Shown one piece after another: positions 46,131 through 55,773 of a stretch of DNA of 64,000 bases. The stretch spans positions 1 to 64,000 of the forward strand of contig NZ_VIYG01000016.1 of NCBI RefSeq assembly GCF_009389585.1, read 5' to 3'. Below the pieces are notes generated by a model. The model was not told the DNA's origin and did not search any database. It saw nothing but the letters and a program-made list of their open reading frames with translations. Source of the stretch: Oceanobacillus sp. CFH 90083. Lineage in GTDB: Bacteria; Bacillota; Bacilli; Bacillales; Amphibacillaceae. Both the position numbers and the translations under genes were made by a program. Position 1 is the stretch's first letter; every line of letters starts with the position of its first letter.

Positions 46131-47054
46131 TTAAAACTGCTCTGTTAAAGCTGTCACAATCTGCTTCTTCCGGGAAACCACACCTTTTAATAAAGCACGG
46201 TCATTTGCATCTAACGTAGCATGAAAAGCTTTTTCAACATTATCCTTTGCAGATCCTACTGCTAATACTTCTGAATCATTATTCAGAATATCTGTTGCAA
46301 CAAACAGGAATAAATCTAACCCTTTTTCATTCACTGTCGCTGTAATTTCACTTACTAATTCATCATGATGCTCGTAGATTTCACTGACATCGACTGCATT
46401 TACTTGCGCGATTTCTACTTTGGCATCGCCCATCGCAAATTCCTTGGCATCCAATGTAATCAGATCTTGGACTGATTTATCGCTGATATCTGCACCGGCT
46501 TTTAGCATTTCTAAGCCGTATTCTTCTAAGCTTACTCCTGCTTTTTCAGCTAATTCATTCGCTGCTTTTACATCTTCTTCTGTGCAGGTTGGTGATTTTA
46601 ATAATAAAGAATCAGAAATAATAGCAGATAATAATAATCCGGCGATATTTTTATCCAATTCAACATTGTTTTCTTTGTACATCTTGTTTAAGATCGTTGC
46701 TGTACAGCCTACTGGCTCCGCACGAAAATAAAGCGGCTCTTTTGTTTGGAAATTAGATACGCGATGATGATCAATTACTTCACGAATCACAGCATTTTCA
46801 ATGTTATCCGCACTTTGCTGGAATTCATTATGGTCTACTAAAATAACATCAGCGCCATCTTCCAATCCCTGAACAAGTGCCGGTGCTTCTACACCAAATT
46901 GATCTAAAGCAAATTGTGTTTCTCCATTTACTTCCCCTAAACGTACAGGACTTACTTCTTCCCCCAGCTTTGTTTTTAAATCAGCATAAGCTAATGCGGA
47001 ACAAATGGTATCCGTATCTGGATTTTTATGTCCGAAAATAAGTGTTTTTGACAT
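46131..47054 (-). CDS. ppaC: Manganese-dependent inorganic pyrophosphatase (family II)
   Basis: It hydrolyses pyrophosphate and keeps biosynthetic reactions forward. The 307-residue DHH-family protein has [13 protein letters not shown] near the start, VDHNEFQQ, the signature DHHRVSNF, and a C-terminal substrate domain ending [19 protein letters not shown] precedes the ATG at 47054; the frame to 47099 would add an odd N-terminus. Monocistronic. Confidence 0.96.
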   Translation of the reverse strand: MSKTLIFGHKNPDTDTICSALAYADLKTKLGEEVSPVRLGEVNGETQFALDQFGVEAPALVQGLEDGADVILVDHNEFQQSADNIENAVIREVIDHHRVSNFQTKEPLYFRAEPVGCTATILNKMYKENNVELDKNIAGLLLSAIISDSLLLKSPTCTEEDVKAANELAEKAGVSLEEYGLEMLKAGADISDKSVQDLITLDAKEFAMGDAKVEIAQVNAVDVSEIYEHHDELVSEITATVNEKGLDLFLFVATDILNNDSEVLAVGSAKDNVEKAFHATLDANDRALLKGVVSRKKQIVTALTEQF

Positions 47055-47427
47055 CTTTGATTTCCTCCCTCGACAAACTTTCCATATATAGATTATCATA
47101 TTTACCGCTCCATGCTCTAGTCCTAATCTTATTTCTAAAGAAAAAACGATAAAGTGAATCTTTAGTCAGGAAAGTTCCTCCTCTTCTGATTCATTAGGTG
47201 AATCAACCAGCCAGTTGCTCTGTTAGAAAACTTGGTTGTCACCAAGCCTTTAGGTGGCAACCATAGTTGGGACTGCGATTACTCGGCCCACCGAAAACCA
47301 TTGCGCTTATGCAGTAAGCAAGTTTATACTTTCTTACCTGCCAAGAAATATTTTTCGCTTTGCTGCGAAATACTGTAAAAATAATCATTATTAGATTATA
47401 ATTAATCTCATTGGAGGGATTTATGAA
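47055..47427. other. Region between ppaC and the DinB-like gene (373 bases)
   Basis: It is mostly filled by R1 copy H (47224-47342); AT-rich promoter DNA lies on each side. A 67-codon minus-strand frame at 47239-47442 runs through the repeat and is not a gene. Confidence 0.5.
47224..47342 (+). repeat. Dispersed repeat R1, copy H (best-preserved)
   Basis: The block order is TAGAAAACTTGGTTGTCACC, AAGCCTTTAGGTGGCAACC, ATAGTTGGGACTGCGATTAC, TCGGCCCACCGAAAACC, ATTGCGCTTATGCAGTAAGC and AAGTTTATACTTTCTTAC. The first two blocks recur almost unchanged at 55434. Confidence 0.7.
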
Positions 47428-47892
47428 ATGACAAGAAAACAATTTAATTTAACACGTACTGCTTTACTCACCTTTGCTTCCGAACTGGACGTGAGCACAA
47501 TTGATGTACAGGCAGACTATTTTAATAATACGATTCGCTGGCATTTAGGCCATACACTCGTAACCATGGAAAAATTCTTATTCCGCTATCCTAAAAAATC
47601 AGAGAATATACCCGCAGGCTATGCCCAGCTTTTCAGCTCAGGAACAAGTCCAAAGGATTGGAAAGAAGAGCCGCCCAGCTTAGAAGCATTATTAGAAGCT
47701 TTAGAGGTGCAGCAACAGCGTATCAATGAATTTAATGATTTATTTTGGAAATCAAATGTACAGTTTAAAGTCCCGTTCGGCAGTGTGGAAACTCAGGGAG
47801 ATTTGCTGATTATGCTTGCCTTCCACGAAGCGGAGCATCTTGGCAAGATCAAAGCGATGCATCAGGTTGTTGCAAAGGATAAAAATGAGTAA
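47428..47892 (+). CDS. DinB/YfiT-like superfamily protein
   Basis: This 154-residue four-helix-bundle protein has the metal-binding His pattern of the superfamily: IRWHLGHTLVTMEKFLF near residues 32-48 and AFHEAEHLGKI near 130-140. Members are bacillithiol-dependent transferases or of unknown function. Its end overlaps the following oxidase gene by 8 bases, so they are cotranslated. Confidence 0.82.
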   Translation: MTRKQFNLTRTALLTFASELDVSTIDVQADYFNNTIRWHLGHTLVTMEKFLFRYPKKSENIPAGYAQLFSSGTSPKDWKEEPPSLEALLEALEVQQQRINEFNDLFWKSNVQFKVPFGSVETQGDLLIMLAFHEAEHLGKIKAMHQVVAKDKNE

Positions 47893-49003
47893 ACCCTATG
47901 TTATTATCGGCGGCGGCATTTTAGGTGCCAGCACCGCCTTTTATCTTTCTAAACAAGGTACAGAGGTTATTTTGATTGACCGGCATGATAAGGGACAGGC
48001 AACAGATGCTGCTGCCGGAATTATTTGCCCCTGGATTTCTCAGCGCCGTAATAAAAAATGGTATCATCTTGCTAAAAATGGCGCTCACCTATACCCAGCT
48101 TTAATAGCTGATTTAGAGGCGCTCGGCGAAAAGGATACAGGCTATAAACAGGTCGGTGCACTCAGTCTGCATACTGATACGGTCAAATTAGACCGCATGG
48201 AAGAAAGAGCATATAAAAGACGGGAAGACGCTCCGGAAATCGGGGATATCATCAGACTTCATGCAGAAGAAACATATCAACGATTTCCAATTCTGGATAA
48301 GGATTATCAAGCAGTCTTCATTAGTGGTGCTGCAAGAGTTGATGGAAGAAAATTATTGCGATCCTTGAAAAACGCAGCGAAAGCTAATGGTACTGTACTT
48401 TTATCTGGAAACGCAGCATTGCATCTGACAGGAAATACGGTAACAGGTGTCGTCTGCAATCAGGAAATGATAGAGGCTGAAAAAGTTATTTTAGCAAATG
48501 GTGCCTGGATGAAGGAAACAATGGAAGCTCTGGACATTCCGTTAGATGTCTTTTTCCAGCGTGCTCAAATCATGCATTTGGAAATCCCCGGCTTAAAAAC
48601 AGCTGATTGGCCTGTTGTGATGCCGCCCGGAAATAAATACTTACTTTCGCAGGAGGACAATCGTTTTGTAATTGGCTCGACACATGAGGATAAGGTTGAT
48701 TTTGATTATCGGGTTACTGCCGCTGCTGTACAGGAAATTTTAGAGCAGGGACTTGCTATTGCACCGGATTTAGCAGAAGCGACCGTATTAGAAACCCGGG
48801 TCGGCTTTCGCCCCTATACGCCTGGTTTTCTTCCAGTTATCGGTGAATTGCCCGGGCATCCCAATATACTACTTGCGAACGGCCTCGGTTCAACCGGGCT
48901 AACCATGGGACCCTATCTTGGACAGCAGCTTGCAAAATTAGCTTTGAATCAAGAACTCGATATCATTTTAGATCATTATGACGTGAAATCTGCAATGATA
49001 TAA
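47885..49003 (+). CDS. FAD-dependent amine/amino-acid oxidoreductase (DAO family)
   Basis: This 372-residue DadA/glycine-oxidase-like flavoprotein has the N-terminal Rossmann GGGILGASTAFYLSKQG with its acidic end (ILIDR), ATDAAAGIICPWIS, and the C-terminal FAD-binding segment NGLGSTGLTMGPYLGQQLA. The frame reaches back to 47816, but the ATG at 47885 gives the FAD motif at the N-terminus. The substrate is unknown (D-amino acid, glycine or sarcosine-like). Coupled to the DinB-like gene. Confidence 0.85.
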   Translation: MSKPYVIIGGGILGASTAFYLSKQGTEVILIDRHDKGQATDAAAGIICPWISQRRNKKWYHLAKNGAHLYPALIADLEALGEKDTGYKQVGALSLHTDTVKLDRMEERAYKRREDAPEIGDIIRLHAEETYQRFPILDKDYQAVFISGAARVDGRKLLRSLKNAAKANGTVLLSGNAALHLTGNTVTGVVCNQEMIEAEKVILANGAWMKETMEALDIPLDVFFQRAQIMHLEIPGLKTADWPVVMPPGNKYLLSQEDNRFVIGSTHEDKVDFDYRVTAAAVQEILEQGLAIAPDLAEATVLETRVGFRPYTPGFLPVIGELPGHPNILLANGLGSTGLTMGPYLGQQLAKLALNQELDIILDHYDVKSAMI

Positions 49004-49029
49004 TAAATGATGAAAAGAGGTGAGCCCAT

Positions 49030-49170
49030 GTGAAGGGATCCTGTGCAGTTATCATTATTATTCTTCTTATCCTCCTGACCGGCTTCTTCACCTGGTTATG
49101 GATGCAAGGCTTTAAAAGTAATCAGGAAAGTATCACTGCGTTGATCAATAGCTGGGTTTATCCTGCATAG
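49030..49170 (+). CDS. 46-residue single-pass membrane protein
   Basis: This short frame begins with GTG at 49030, 7-8 bases after AGAGGTGAG, and encodes a strongly hydrophobic segment (residues 5-26) followed by a polar tail (GFKSNQESITALINSWVYPA). It starts 26 bases after the oxidase stop and is followed at once by a strong terminator, so it is probably third gene of that operon. I do not recognise it. Confidence 0.6.
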   Translation: MKGSCAVIIIILLILLTGFFTWLWMQGFKSNQESITALINSWVYPA

Positions 49171-49210
49171 AAAGAACCGGTTCACTCATTTTGAGAACCG
49201 GTTCTTCTCC
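49171..49210 (+). terminator. Terminator of the DinB-oxidase operon
   Basis: AGAACCGGTT and AACCGGTTCT form a 10-bp perfect stem followed by TCTCCTT, directly after the 46-residue frame. Confidence 0.75.
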
Positions 49211-49282
49211 TTATACGTGTCTATTTTTATTTTTAAGACTTCGATGCATGATTAACATTCCGTAGCCTGCCTAATTTTGTAC

Positions 49283-50005
49283 TTATAAAACCTTATTCAA
49301 AAAGTTTTTTGTCCGCTCCGAAGCAGGATTTGTAAAAATCATTTCCGGGGTATTTTCTTCCATAATAATTCCCTCATCCATAAAGAACACCCTGTCGGCA
49401 ACCTCTCTGGCAAATCCCATTTCATGCGTAACAACAACCATGGTCATCCCTTCTTTTGCTAACTGCTTCATTACCTCTAAAACCTCTCCGACAAGTTCTG
49501 GATCAAGTGCAGAAGTCGGTTCATCGAAAAGCATCAGCTTCGGTTCCATAGCAAGTGCACGTGCTATTGCGACACGCTGCTGCTGCCCTCCCGACAGCTG
49601 GGAAGGATATTGATTTGCCTTTTCCGCAAGACCTACCTTTTCCAATAAAGCTTCTCCACGTTTTCTTGCTTCATCTGCTGATATTTTACGTACCTTTCTG
49701 GGAGCCAGCATGACATTTTCTATTACTGTCTTATGAGGAAATAAATTAAATTGCTGGAATACCATCCCTACTTCTGTACGAATCATATTAATATCCGTTG
49801 CTTTATCCTTTAGATTATAGCCATCAACAATAACATCTCCGCTTGTTATATCCTCTAATAAATTGAGACACCGTAAAAAAGTGCTCTTTCCTGATCCGCT
49901 TGGCCCTATCACACATACCACTTCTTTTTCTTCCACTTCACAATGAATACCTTTTAAGACCTCGTTATCTCCAAAGCTTTTGTGTAAATCCTGTACGGTA
50001 ATCAT
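49283..50005 (-). CDS. Polar amino-acid ABC importer, ATP-binding protein
   Basis: This 240-residue GlnQ/ArtR-type ATPase has Walker [10 protein letters not shown], the signature [15 protein letters not shown], Walker [20 protein letters not shown] and the H-loop [15 protein letters not shown]. Its ATG shares one base with the permease stop (TAATG). With the next two genes it forms a complete PAAT-family importer. The substrate is not readable; arginine, glutamine or cystine are candidates. Confidence 0.93.
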   Translation of the reverse strand: MITVQDLHKSFGDNEVLKGIHCEVEEKEVVCVIGPSGSGKSTFLRCLNLLEDITSGDVIVDGYNLKDKATDINMIRTEVGMVFQQFNLFPHKTVIENVMLAPRKVRKISADEARKRGEALLEKVGLAEKANQYPSQLSGGQQQRVAIARALAMEPKLMLFDEPTSALDPELVGEVLEVMKQLAKEGMTMVVVTHEMGFAREVADRVFFMDEGIIMEENTPEMIFTNPASERTKNFLNKVL

Positions 50006-50655
50006 TAATAATTCAACCTTCTTTCTATATAGCGCAGTAATAAGGATAAACTGAAATTAATTACTAAGTAAAACAAGGCTACTGTTGTATAAATCTCTAC
50101 AGCATTAAAATGATTCGATGCAATATATCTGCCCTGGAACATTAATTCCGGTACTAGAATAACAGATAATAAGGAGGTATCTTTAATACTGATAATAAAT
50201 TGGTTTCCCAGCGGCGGAATCATCCGTTTAAATGCCTGCGGCCAAATGATATAACGCATTGTCTGGTGTTTATTTAACCCTAAGGAACGCCCTGCCTCCA
50301 TTTGACCTTTATCAATCGAATCCACAGCACCACGGACAATCTCCGCAATATATGCTCCGGAGTTGATTGCAATAACGACAATCCCGGCAGTAATCGAATC
50401 CATATTATATTGTGTAATAATCGGCAATGCAAAGAAAATCCAAATCGCCTGAACAAGTACTGGTGTGCCTCGGACAACCTCTACATAAATAGAAGCAATA
50501 ACAAAAAAGAACTTATTTTTAGAGATCCTTCCTAAGCCAAAAATAGCTCCCAATACAAACCCTGCTAATAACCCGACAACTGAGATTAATAATGTATAAT
50601 ACAAACCTGTTCTTAATTGTGGTAAAAAGTCAATAACCTGTCCAAAATCAAACAT
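50005..50655 (-). CDS. Polar amino-acid ABC importer, permease
   Basis: This 216-residue HisM/GlnP-type permease has four or five membrane segments, [20 protein letters not shown] near 58-77 and the EAA loop [21 protein letters not shown] single permease gene implies a homodimer. It lies between the binding protein and ATPase genes, 278 bases after the former, where a hairpin sits. Confidence 0.93.
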   Translation of the reverse strand: MFDFGQVIDFLPQLRTGLYYTLLISVVGLLAGFVLGAIFGLGRISKNKFFFVIASIYVEVVRGTPVLVQAIWIFFALPIITQYNMDSITAGIVVIAINSGAYIAEIVRGAVDSIDKGQMEAGRSLGLNKHQTMRYIIWPQAFKRMIPPLGNQFIISIKDTSLLSVILVPELMFQGRYIASNHFNAVEIYTTVALFYLVINFSLSLLLRYIERRLNY

Positions 50656-50679
50656 GTCCTCACTCCTCTAATCAATAAA

Positions 50680-50718
50680 ACAAGGAGCTGTGCATGGATT
50701 GCCAGCTCCTTGTTTCAT
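50680..50718 (-). promoter_or_regulatory. Intercistronic hairpin between binding-protein and permease genes
   Basis: AACAAGGAGCTG and CAGCTCCTTGTT form a 12-bp stem. On the minus strand it follows the binding-protein gene and precedes the permease, so it may be a partial terminator or mRNA stabiliser that yields more binding protein than membrane complex. Confidence 0.55.
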
Positions 50719-50933
50719 CCCTGCAAAGTCAACTTTATCAATGATTTTCGGTTAGCCAATATTTCTATCGAGCATTTTATTTCACAATCACTGCATTGTA
50801 AGGTTCACTCAAGTGTTCTCAACCATATGTGAAGAAATCAACAGCTCTTATAGAAAAAAACTTCCTTTCATCATTCAGTAACCAAATAAATCACTTTTTG
50901 AACATCCTCTTTTAGACTTGCTTTTTTATTATA

Positions 50934-51740
50934 TTACTCTGAAGCACCGAACCATTTATCATAAATCTCATCATATGTCCCATTGTCATGTAATGCAGCC
51001 AGTGCATCATTAATCGCAGCTACTAAATCATCATTTCCTTTTGAAATTGCAATTCCATAATCTTCTGCCTGATATGTCTCACCAACGGCTTTTAATCCAT
51101 CACCAGTTGTAGCAATATAATACTCTACGTTCGGAAGATCATATACGGCTGCATCGGCACTGCCATTCTCAACAGACATATATACCTGATCCAGCTGTTC
51201 ATAAGTATCAATGGTTTTATCCTCTAAGTTTTCCTCCAGAAACTGTGCACTGGTAGAGCCCAGCCGGGTTGCAATCGTTTTTCCTTCTAAATCTTCCAAG
51301 CTGTTAATATCCTCGTTATCCTCCGGTACAGCAATAGTAATACCTGATTCATAATAAGGGTCACTAAAATCAACCGTACCTTTTCTCTCTTCCGTAATAC
51401 TTATACCAGCAACTGCAATGTCAAATTGCCCGGTCTGTAAACCTGGAATAATACCATCAAAGTTCGTTGTCTGAATCTCTCCATCAATTTCAAATCCAGC
51501 CTCTTCTGCAATTGCTGTAATTAATTCAATATCAAATCCGACCAGCTCTCCATCCTCCATAAATTCAAACGGTACAAAAGAGTTATCGCTTACAACTGTG
51601 TATGAATCATTCAAATCATAATCACCGTCACCTGATTCCCCGTCATCTCCCGAAGTATCATCTCCACCACCGCATGCAGCTAAACCAAATAATAAAATAA
51701 GTACCAGCATGAAAACCCAATTTTTCTTTTTGCTAAACAT
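50934..51740 (-). CDS. Polar amino-acid ABC importer, substrate-binding lipoprotein
   Basis: This 268-residue SBP_bac_3 protein has a lipobox (GLAAC, Cys23), then a low-complexity Gly/Asp/Ser linker and the periplasmic-binding fold with YTVVSDNSFVPFEFMEDGELVGFDIELI and GISITEERKGTVDFSDPYY. It is anchored outside the membrane. First gene of the importer operon. Confidence 0.93.
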   Translation of the reverse strand: MFSKKKNWVFMLVLILLFGLAACGGGDDTSGDDGESGDGDYDLNDSYTVVSDNSFVPFEFMEDGELVGFDIELITAIAEEAGFEIDGEIQTTNFDGIIPGLQTGQFDIAVAGISITEERKGTVDFSDPYYESGITIAVPEDNEDINSLEDLEGKTIATRLGSTSAQFLEENLEDKTIDTYEQLDQVYMSVENGSADAAVYDLPNVEYYIATTGDGLKAVGETYQAEDYGIAISKGNDDLVAAINDALAALHDNGTYDEIYDKWFGASE

Positions 51741-52037
51741 CCAAAATTACCCCCTCATCATTGTTTTTATTTCTGTGGATAACTCTAAGTATAACAAAAA
51801 TCCATTTTTATTAAAAATTCACTATTCATCCATATTTCAGAAAAAATAGATGAATTCTATGATTTTCAGTCTTTACCCGCAGTTTACATTCTTTAAACAT
51901 TAAAATCATCCATCATCCTTCCATTTTCATAGGAAGTTATCCAAATTCAGGTTTTATAAGCAAAAAGAAACGGAATCTGTTATACTATTTTTGCAAGTTA
52001 TTCATTAGTTCATTGATGCAGGAGGAAATAAATCCAT
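51741..52037. other. Divergent region before the 109-residue gene (297 bases)
   Basis: An extended -10, TGTTATACT (51979-51987), lies about 50 bases before the gene at 52038. No riboswitch or repeat is recognised. Confidence 0.4.
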
Positions 52038-52367
52038 ATGGAAGAAAGTATCTCTATTCTAAAATGGAAAGCATTCGTTGAGAATAAACAGAAAAAGAAA
52101 ACGGTCGTGAAGGTAATCTGGAATGATACAGATAAATTAACGTTACTTATATTACCAAATATGAAAATAAATTCATTTATTACAGATGAAAAAGAAGGCT
52201 ATCTTTTTTATAATATGGAAGGAAAGCTGCTCTCAGAACCCCTTCCCTCCATTATTCCCGGCAGTGCATTAAAAGATGGACAAATTCTAGTACAAGCTAT
52301 CGCTGCCGGACAGGTTACTGCCTGGGGACAAAAAATAAGTAAAAAAGAGATCGAATCACTGCATTAA
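52038..52367 (+). CDS. Conserved-looking protein of unknown function
   Basis: This 109-residue soluble protein has no signal or membrane segment. It has a basic N-terminal half (VENKQKKKTVVKVIW), a beta-rich middle and a C-terminal PSIIPGSALKDGQILVQAIAAG stretch. AGGAGG precedes the ATG at good spacing, and a terminator follows (AAAAACCT/AGGTTTTT, about 52368-52403). I do not recognise a family. Confidence 0.65.
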   Translation: MEESISILKWKAFVENKQKKKTVVKVIWNDTDKLTLLILPNMKINSFITDEKEGYLFYNMEGKLLSEPLPSIIPGSALKDGQILVQAIAAGQVTAWGQKISKKEIESLH

Positions 52368-52404
52368 AAAACCTGCGACAGATAGATATCTGCCGGAGGT
52401 TTTT
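52368..52404. terminator. Bidirectional terminator between convergent genes
   Basis: AAAAACCTGCGACAG pairs with CTGCCGGAGGTTTTT (two mismatches), between the 109-residue gene and the BASS transporter gene. Confidence 0.7.
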
Positions 52405-52406
52405 GA

Positions 52407-53354
52407 TTACTTATTCTTCTTTTCATCGTATTTTGACCAGAATGTTGCCAGGATCGGTCCGGAAATATTATGCCAAACACTAAAAAGTGCACTTGGAACT
52501 GCGGTTACCGGGTTTGTAAAAAAATCTAAGGCTAGTTTTGAGGCAAGACCGGAATTCTGCATGCCCACCTCAATCGAAACAGCTTTTTGATCCGGAAAGC
52601 TGAGCTTACATATTCGAGCTGCCAGAAAACCAAGTAATAATCCTAAAATATTGTGAAGCACAACCACCCCAAAAATCAGTAGACCTGAGGTTGCAATAGC
52701 TTCTGTATTTACGGATACAACCGCTGCAGCAACTGCAACGATCCCGATAACAGAAATAAGCGGTAAGACGGCTATGCTTTTTTCTACTTGTTCACGGAAA
52801 AATAACCGAATAATAAACCCTAAAATAATTGGGATAAGTACTACTTGTATAATTGAAATAAACATCTCCGCAAACGATACTTCCATCCATTGGCTCGCAA
52901 AGAGAAGTGTTAATGTTGGTGTTAAAATTGGCGATAATAAAGTGGAAACAGTCGTTGCTGATACCGACAATGCTGTGTTTCCTTTTGCTAAGTATGTCAT
53001 GACATTTGATGCAGTTCCTCCCGGAGCACAACCAACCAGAATAACACCAACTGCAATCTCTGGCGGCAATTGAAAAACGACTGCCAGACCGTATGCTATA
53101 AGCGGCATAATCGTATACTGTGCAAGGACTGCAATAAAAACACTTTTAGGCGTTTTTATTACATTTTTAAAATCTTTAGGTGTAAGAGTTAATCCCATGC
53201 CAAACATAATAATTCCTAATAACAGACTTACATGTGGTGCAATCCAAGTAAATCCAGCCGGGAACAGGAAACTGATTATTCCAACTAAAATTACCCAAAG
53301 GGCAAAGGTGTTCCCTGCAAAGGTACTGATTCTTTCTAATATTTTCACTTTCAA
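52407..53354 (-). CDS. Bile acid:sodium symporter (BASS) family transporter
   Basis: The 315-residue protein has nine or ten membrane segments and the family's CAPGGTASNVMTYLAKGNTALS and IEVGMQNSGLASKLA motifs. It resembles B. subtilis YocS and bacterial BASS proteins that move sulfonates, pantoate or similar organic anions with sodium. The substrate here is unknown. It is preceded and followed by terminators, so monocistronic. Confidence 0.9.
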   Translation of the reverse strand: MKVKILERISTFAGNTFALWVILVGIISFLFPAGFTWIAPHVSLLLGIIMFGMGLTLTPKDFKNVIKTPKSVFIAVLAQYTIMPLIAYGLAVVFQLPPEIAVGVILVGCAPGGTASNVMTYLAKGNTALSVSATTVSTLLSPILTPTLTLLFASQWMEVSFAEMFISIIQVVLIPIILGFIIRLFFREQVEKSIAVLPLISVIGIVAVAAAVVSVNTEAIATSGLLIFGVVVLHNILGLLLGFLAARICKLSFPDQKAVSIEVGMQNSGLASKLALDFFTNPVTAVPSALFSVWHNISGPILATFWSKYDEKKNK

Positions 53355-53687
53355 ATCCTCCTAAAAATACTTTTGCTAACAGCTTGTTGTTAACAAAATT
53401 CAAACAATTCAATCTAATATTTCTAAAGAGTGATACAATCGAAGCCGTATTGGTTTTCTACCCTTTCAATAAAATAAGAGACGCCCTCTATCATACCAAA
53501 AATCAGATAATTATGTCTAGCCTAAATTGAAATATTTTTACATATAGCTACAACCTGCTTCATTCATGTATTAAAACATGAAACAGCTATCCTCTTCTGC
53601 CAAAATTACAGCTGTTTCTTAAATTTTTTCAGAACTAAAGCAAAGGGACATCCCATAATTCACATGGATGCACCTTTGCTTTTCTTT
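53355..53687. other. Region between BASS and solA-like genes (333 bases)
   Basis: It holds two hairpins: GAAACAGCT/AGCTGTTTC (53580-53618) and AAAGCAAAGG/CCTTTGCTTT (about 53637-53678), the second directly after the solA-like stop. The BASS promoter should lie at about 53400-53500. No ORF. Confidence 0.5.
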
Positions 53688-54824
53688 TCAACGATGATTA
53701 AACCGGCTAACCCGGAAGCTCTCTAAACTTACTGCTAACGCTTCTCCTGTCAGCATTCTTGCTAAGCTTTCACCAATCCCGCTGGCAAATTTAAAACCAT
53801 GCCCGGAGAATCCGCAAGCGACAACAATATTTGGAAGCCCTAGTAAGTAATCAATAATAAAATCTTCATCTGGCGTATTGGTGTACGTACATACTCTGCC
53901 TTCTTTCAGCTCCATATCTTTAGAAAAATGCTTCTGTGCAAAAGCTGACGTTTCCTGCTCATCTTCCGGATACGCTCCAAATGGCTCCAGCTTTTTAGGA
54001 TCTTCTAATGGATGTCCCCCATCATGCCTGCCAATTTTTATCCCGGCTCCATCAATACTTGGAAAACCATAATATGTACTTTCCTCATCAACATATCCCC
54101 AGCCTGGAAACGATCCTTCATTATAATTGATATCCTCTGCTGCTTTAAACCAGGAGAATGTCTTGCGAACCGGTGTAAGGGGCAAAGTGACGCCAAGAAG
54201 CTTTGTCACTTGATTCGTTCCTTTTCCAGCAGAGATGAGCAACTTTTTTCCTTTGACTTCACCATCTGTTAATTTCACAGTAACTTGATCAGCTGTGGTT
54301 TCAATGGCTTGTACATAGCTGTTTGTATATAGTTCTGCACCATTTTGTTCTGCTAGCTGCCGATAAACTCGAACAGCATTTTCACTGTACAGCACGCCTG
54401 AATTTTTCTCAAAATACCCAATAGAACCAGTATCTAATTGAAAGCCCGGCCAGCGTGTATTGATTTCTTCTGCTGTTAACACTTCCAAGGGAAGATGATA
54501 CTCCTCCGCCGATTTCTGAACAGTATCCAAGAACACATTTCCTTTGGGACCAAAATTAAGCACACCGGTCTTTAAAAAGATTCGCTCCTCTGTCCTCTTA
54601 TCCAGCTCTTCCCATAACCTTTGAGAGTGTAAGGCCAGCGGAACATAATTACCTCCTTCTCCATAAGCATGCCGTATTAATCTCGTTTCCCCGTGATGGG
54701 AGCCTTTTTCGTGCGGAGGGTCATTTGAATCGATAAGCGCCACCCTCTGACCTGATTCTGTTAAGTAATAGCCGGCTGACATTCCCATGGACCCTGCTCC
54801 AATAATAATAACGTCATACATCAT
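53688..54824 (-). CDS. solA: SolA/MSOX-type FAD amine oxidase (N-methyl-tryptophan or sarcosine oxidase-like)
   Basis: This 378-residue monomeric sarcosine oxidase-family flavoenzyme has the FAD loop IIGAGSMGMSAGYYLTESGQ, SHHGETRLIRHAYGEGGNYV and the C-terminal CGFSGHGFKFASGIGE that in this family carries the cysteine for covalent FAD. It oxidises secondary amines, releasing an amine, aldehyde and peroxide. GGAGGAG precedes two consecutive ATGs. It lies 23 bases after a thioesterase gene, probably one operon. Confidence 0.9.
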   Translation of the reverse strand: MMYDVIIIGAGSMGMSAGYYLTESGQRVALIDSNDPPHEKGSHHGETRLIRHAYGEGGNYVPLALHSQRLWEELDKRTEERIFLKTGVLNFGPKGNVFLDTVQKSAEEYHLPLEVLTAEEINTRWPGFQLDTGSIGYFEKNSGVLYSENAVRVYRQLAEQNGAELYTNSYVQAIETTADQVTVKLTDGEVKGKKLLISAGKGTNQVTKLLGVTLPLTPVRKTFSWFKAAEDINYNEGSFPGWGYVDEESTYYGFPSIDGAGIKIGRHDGGHPLEDPKKLEPFGAYPEDEQETSAFAQKHFSKDMELKEGRVCTYTNTPDEDFIIDYLLGLPNIVVACGFSGHGFKFASGIGESLARMLTGEALAVSLESFRVSRFNHR

Positions 54825-54847
54825 CTTGTACTCCTCCTCTATGCTAT

Positions 54848-55321
54848 CTAATCAACAATCCTCTTCACCTGCTCATACAAATCCGGATGTGTCTTACGAA
54901 GCTTTACGGACTTCCATGCTTCATTCACCCACATATGTGTTGTTTTTCCCGTTGTCAGTAATTCCCCGTAAGGCTCCACTACTGTAGAGCTTGTCAGTCC
55001 ATATGCTCGCCAATCTTCTTCCGTAATTCTTCTTGCTTCATATGCAAAAGCTAACCGAATTGGTGAATATTCATCAATTCGTGTAAATAATACGACCAAA
55101 TCATCAAATTTTGCTGAGCTTTTATAAACAGCATTCACATCCAATACTGGTAAAAGCAGCCCTTGTTCTTCCAGGGCATGATAAGACATGTCAAAGTGTC
55201 TCATCCACTCTGTCCGGGCCACTTCAAACCACGTAATATAATTTCCGTGGTGAACAACTCCCATTTGATCTGTATCTTTGTATTGGACGCGCATTTTATG
55301 CTGATGCCATGCTTGTGTCAT
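54848..55321 (-). CDS. YbgC/YneP-type acyl-CoA thioesterase, second copy
   Basis: This 157-residue hot-dog protein has YKDTDQMGVVHHGNYITWFE, with catalytic Asp18. It shares the signature with yneP at 7003-7431 but has a longer C-terminal part, so it is a divergent paralogue. It is first gene of a probable operon with the solA-like oxidase, an unusual pairing. Substrate unknown. Confidence 0.87.
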   Translation of the reverse strand: MTQAWHQHKMRVQYKDTDQMGVVHHGNYITWFEVARTEWMRHFDMSYHALEEQGLLLPVLDVNAVYKSSAKFDDLVVLFTRIDEYSPIRLAFAYEARRITEEDWRAYGLTSSTVVEPYGELLTTGKTTHMWVNEAWKSVKLRKTHPDLYEQVKRIVD

Positions 55322-55773
55322 TTCTATTTCCTCCTGTTTTTGAAAACTATCCTATTCTATTTATGTAATATGATACTTCTATTAAATTATATCATTAAGT
55401 ATTCCGGAAATTAATTTGAACGATTTACAATATTAGAAAACTTGGTTGTCACCAAGCCTTTAGGCGACAACCTTAGTTACACTTATACTTAACTCCTTAA
55501 ATTTTTAATACTTTCTTAAAATGTAATAAAAAAATTCCTATCATCATGATTGATTGACAATAGGAATTATTATCGTTTGAAATTATTTTAGGGAAATATC
55601 ATTTTTAATTTAATGTATCACAGCATGAGTGTCCGTCATTTCCCTTTTTACATATGGAAAGAATATATTAATATGGATAGGGAAAAACGGAGCACTACAT
55701 CTCCTGATTGGTTCAACTAAAATTTAACGGAAAAAGCGCCCGTTAAATTAAGTTTCACCGCATAACAGGAATA
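55322..55773. other. Region between the hydroxyacid dehydrogenase and thioesterase (452 bases)
   Basis: It contains R1 copy I (55434-55522) and a hairpin AATTCCTAT/ATAGGAATT (about 55532-55567). The rest, to 55773, is plain AT-rich DNA with no ORF or motif I can name. Confidence 0.5.
55434..55522 (+). repeat. Dispersed repeat R1, copy I (internally deleted)
   Basis: It begins TAGAAAACTTGGTTGTCACC, AAGCCTTTAGG like copy H, then lacks the GATTACTCG core and joins ACACTTATACTT and AATACTTTCTTAAAATG. Confidence 0.65.

Noticed and set aside
47239-47442. 67-codon minus-strand frame before the DinB-like gene
   Set aside because: It passes through R1 copy H and has no family features.
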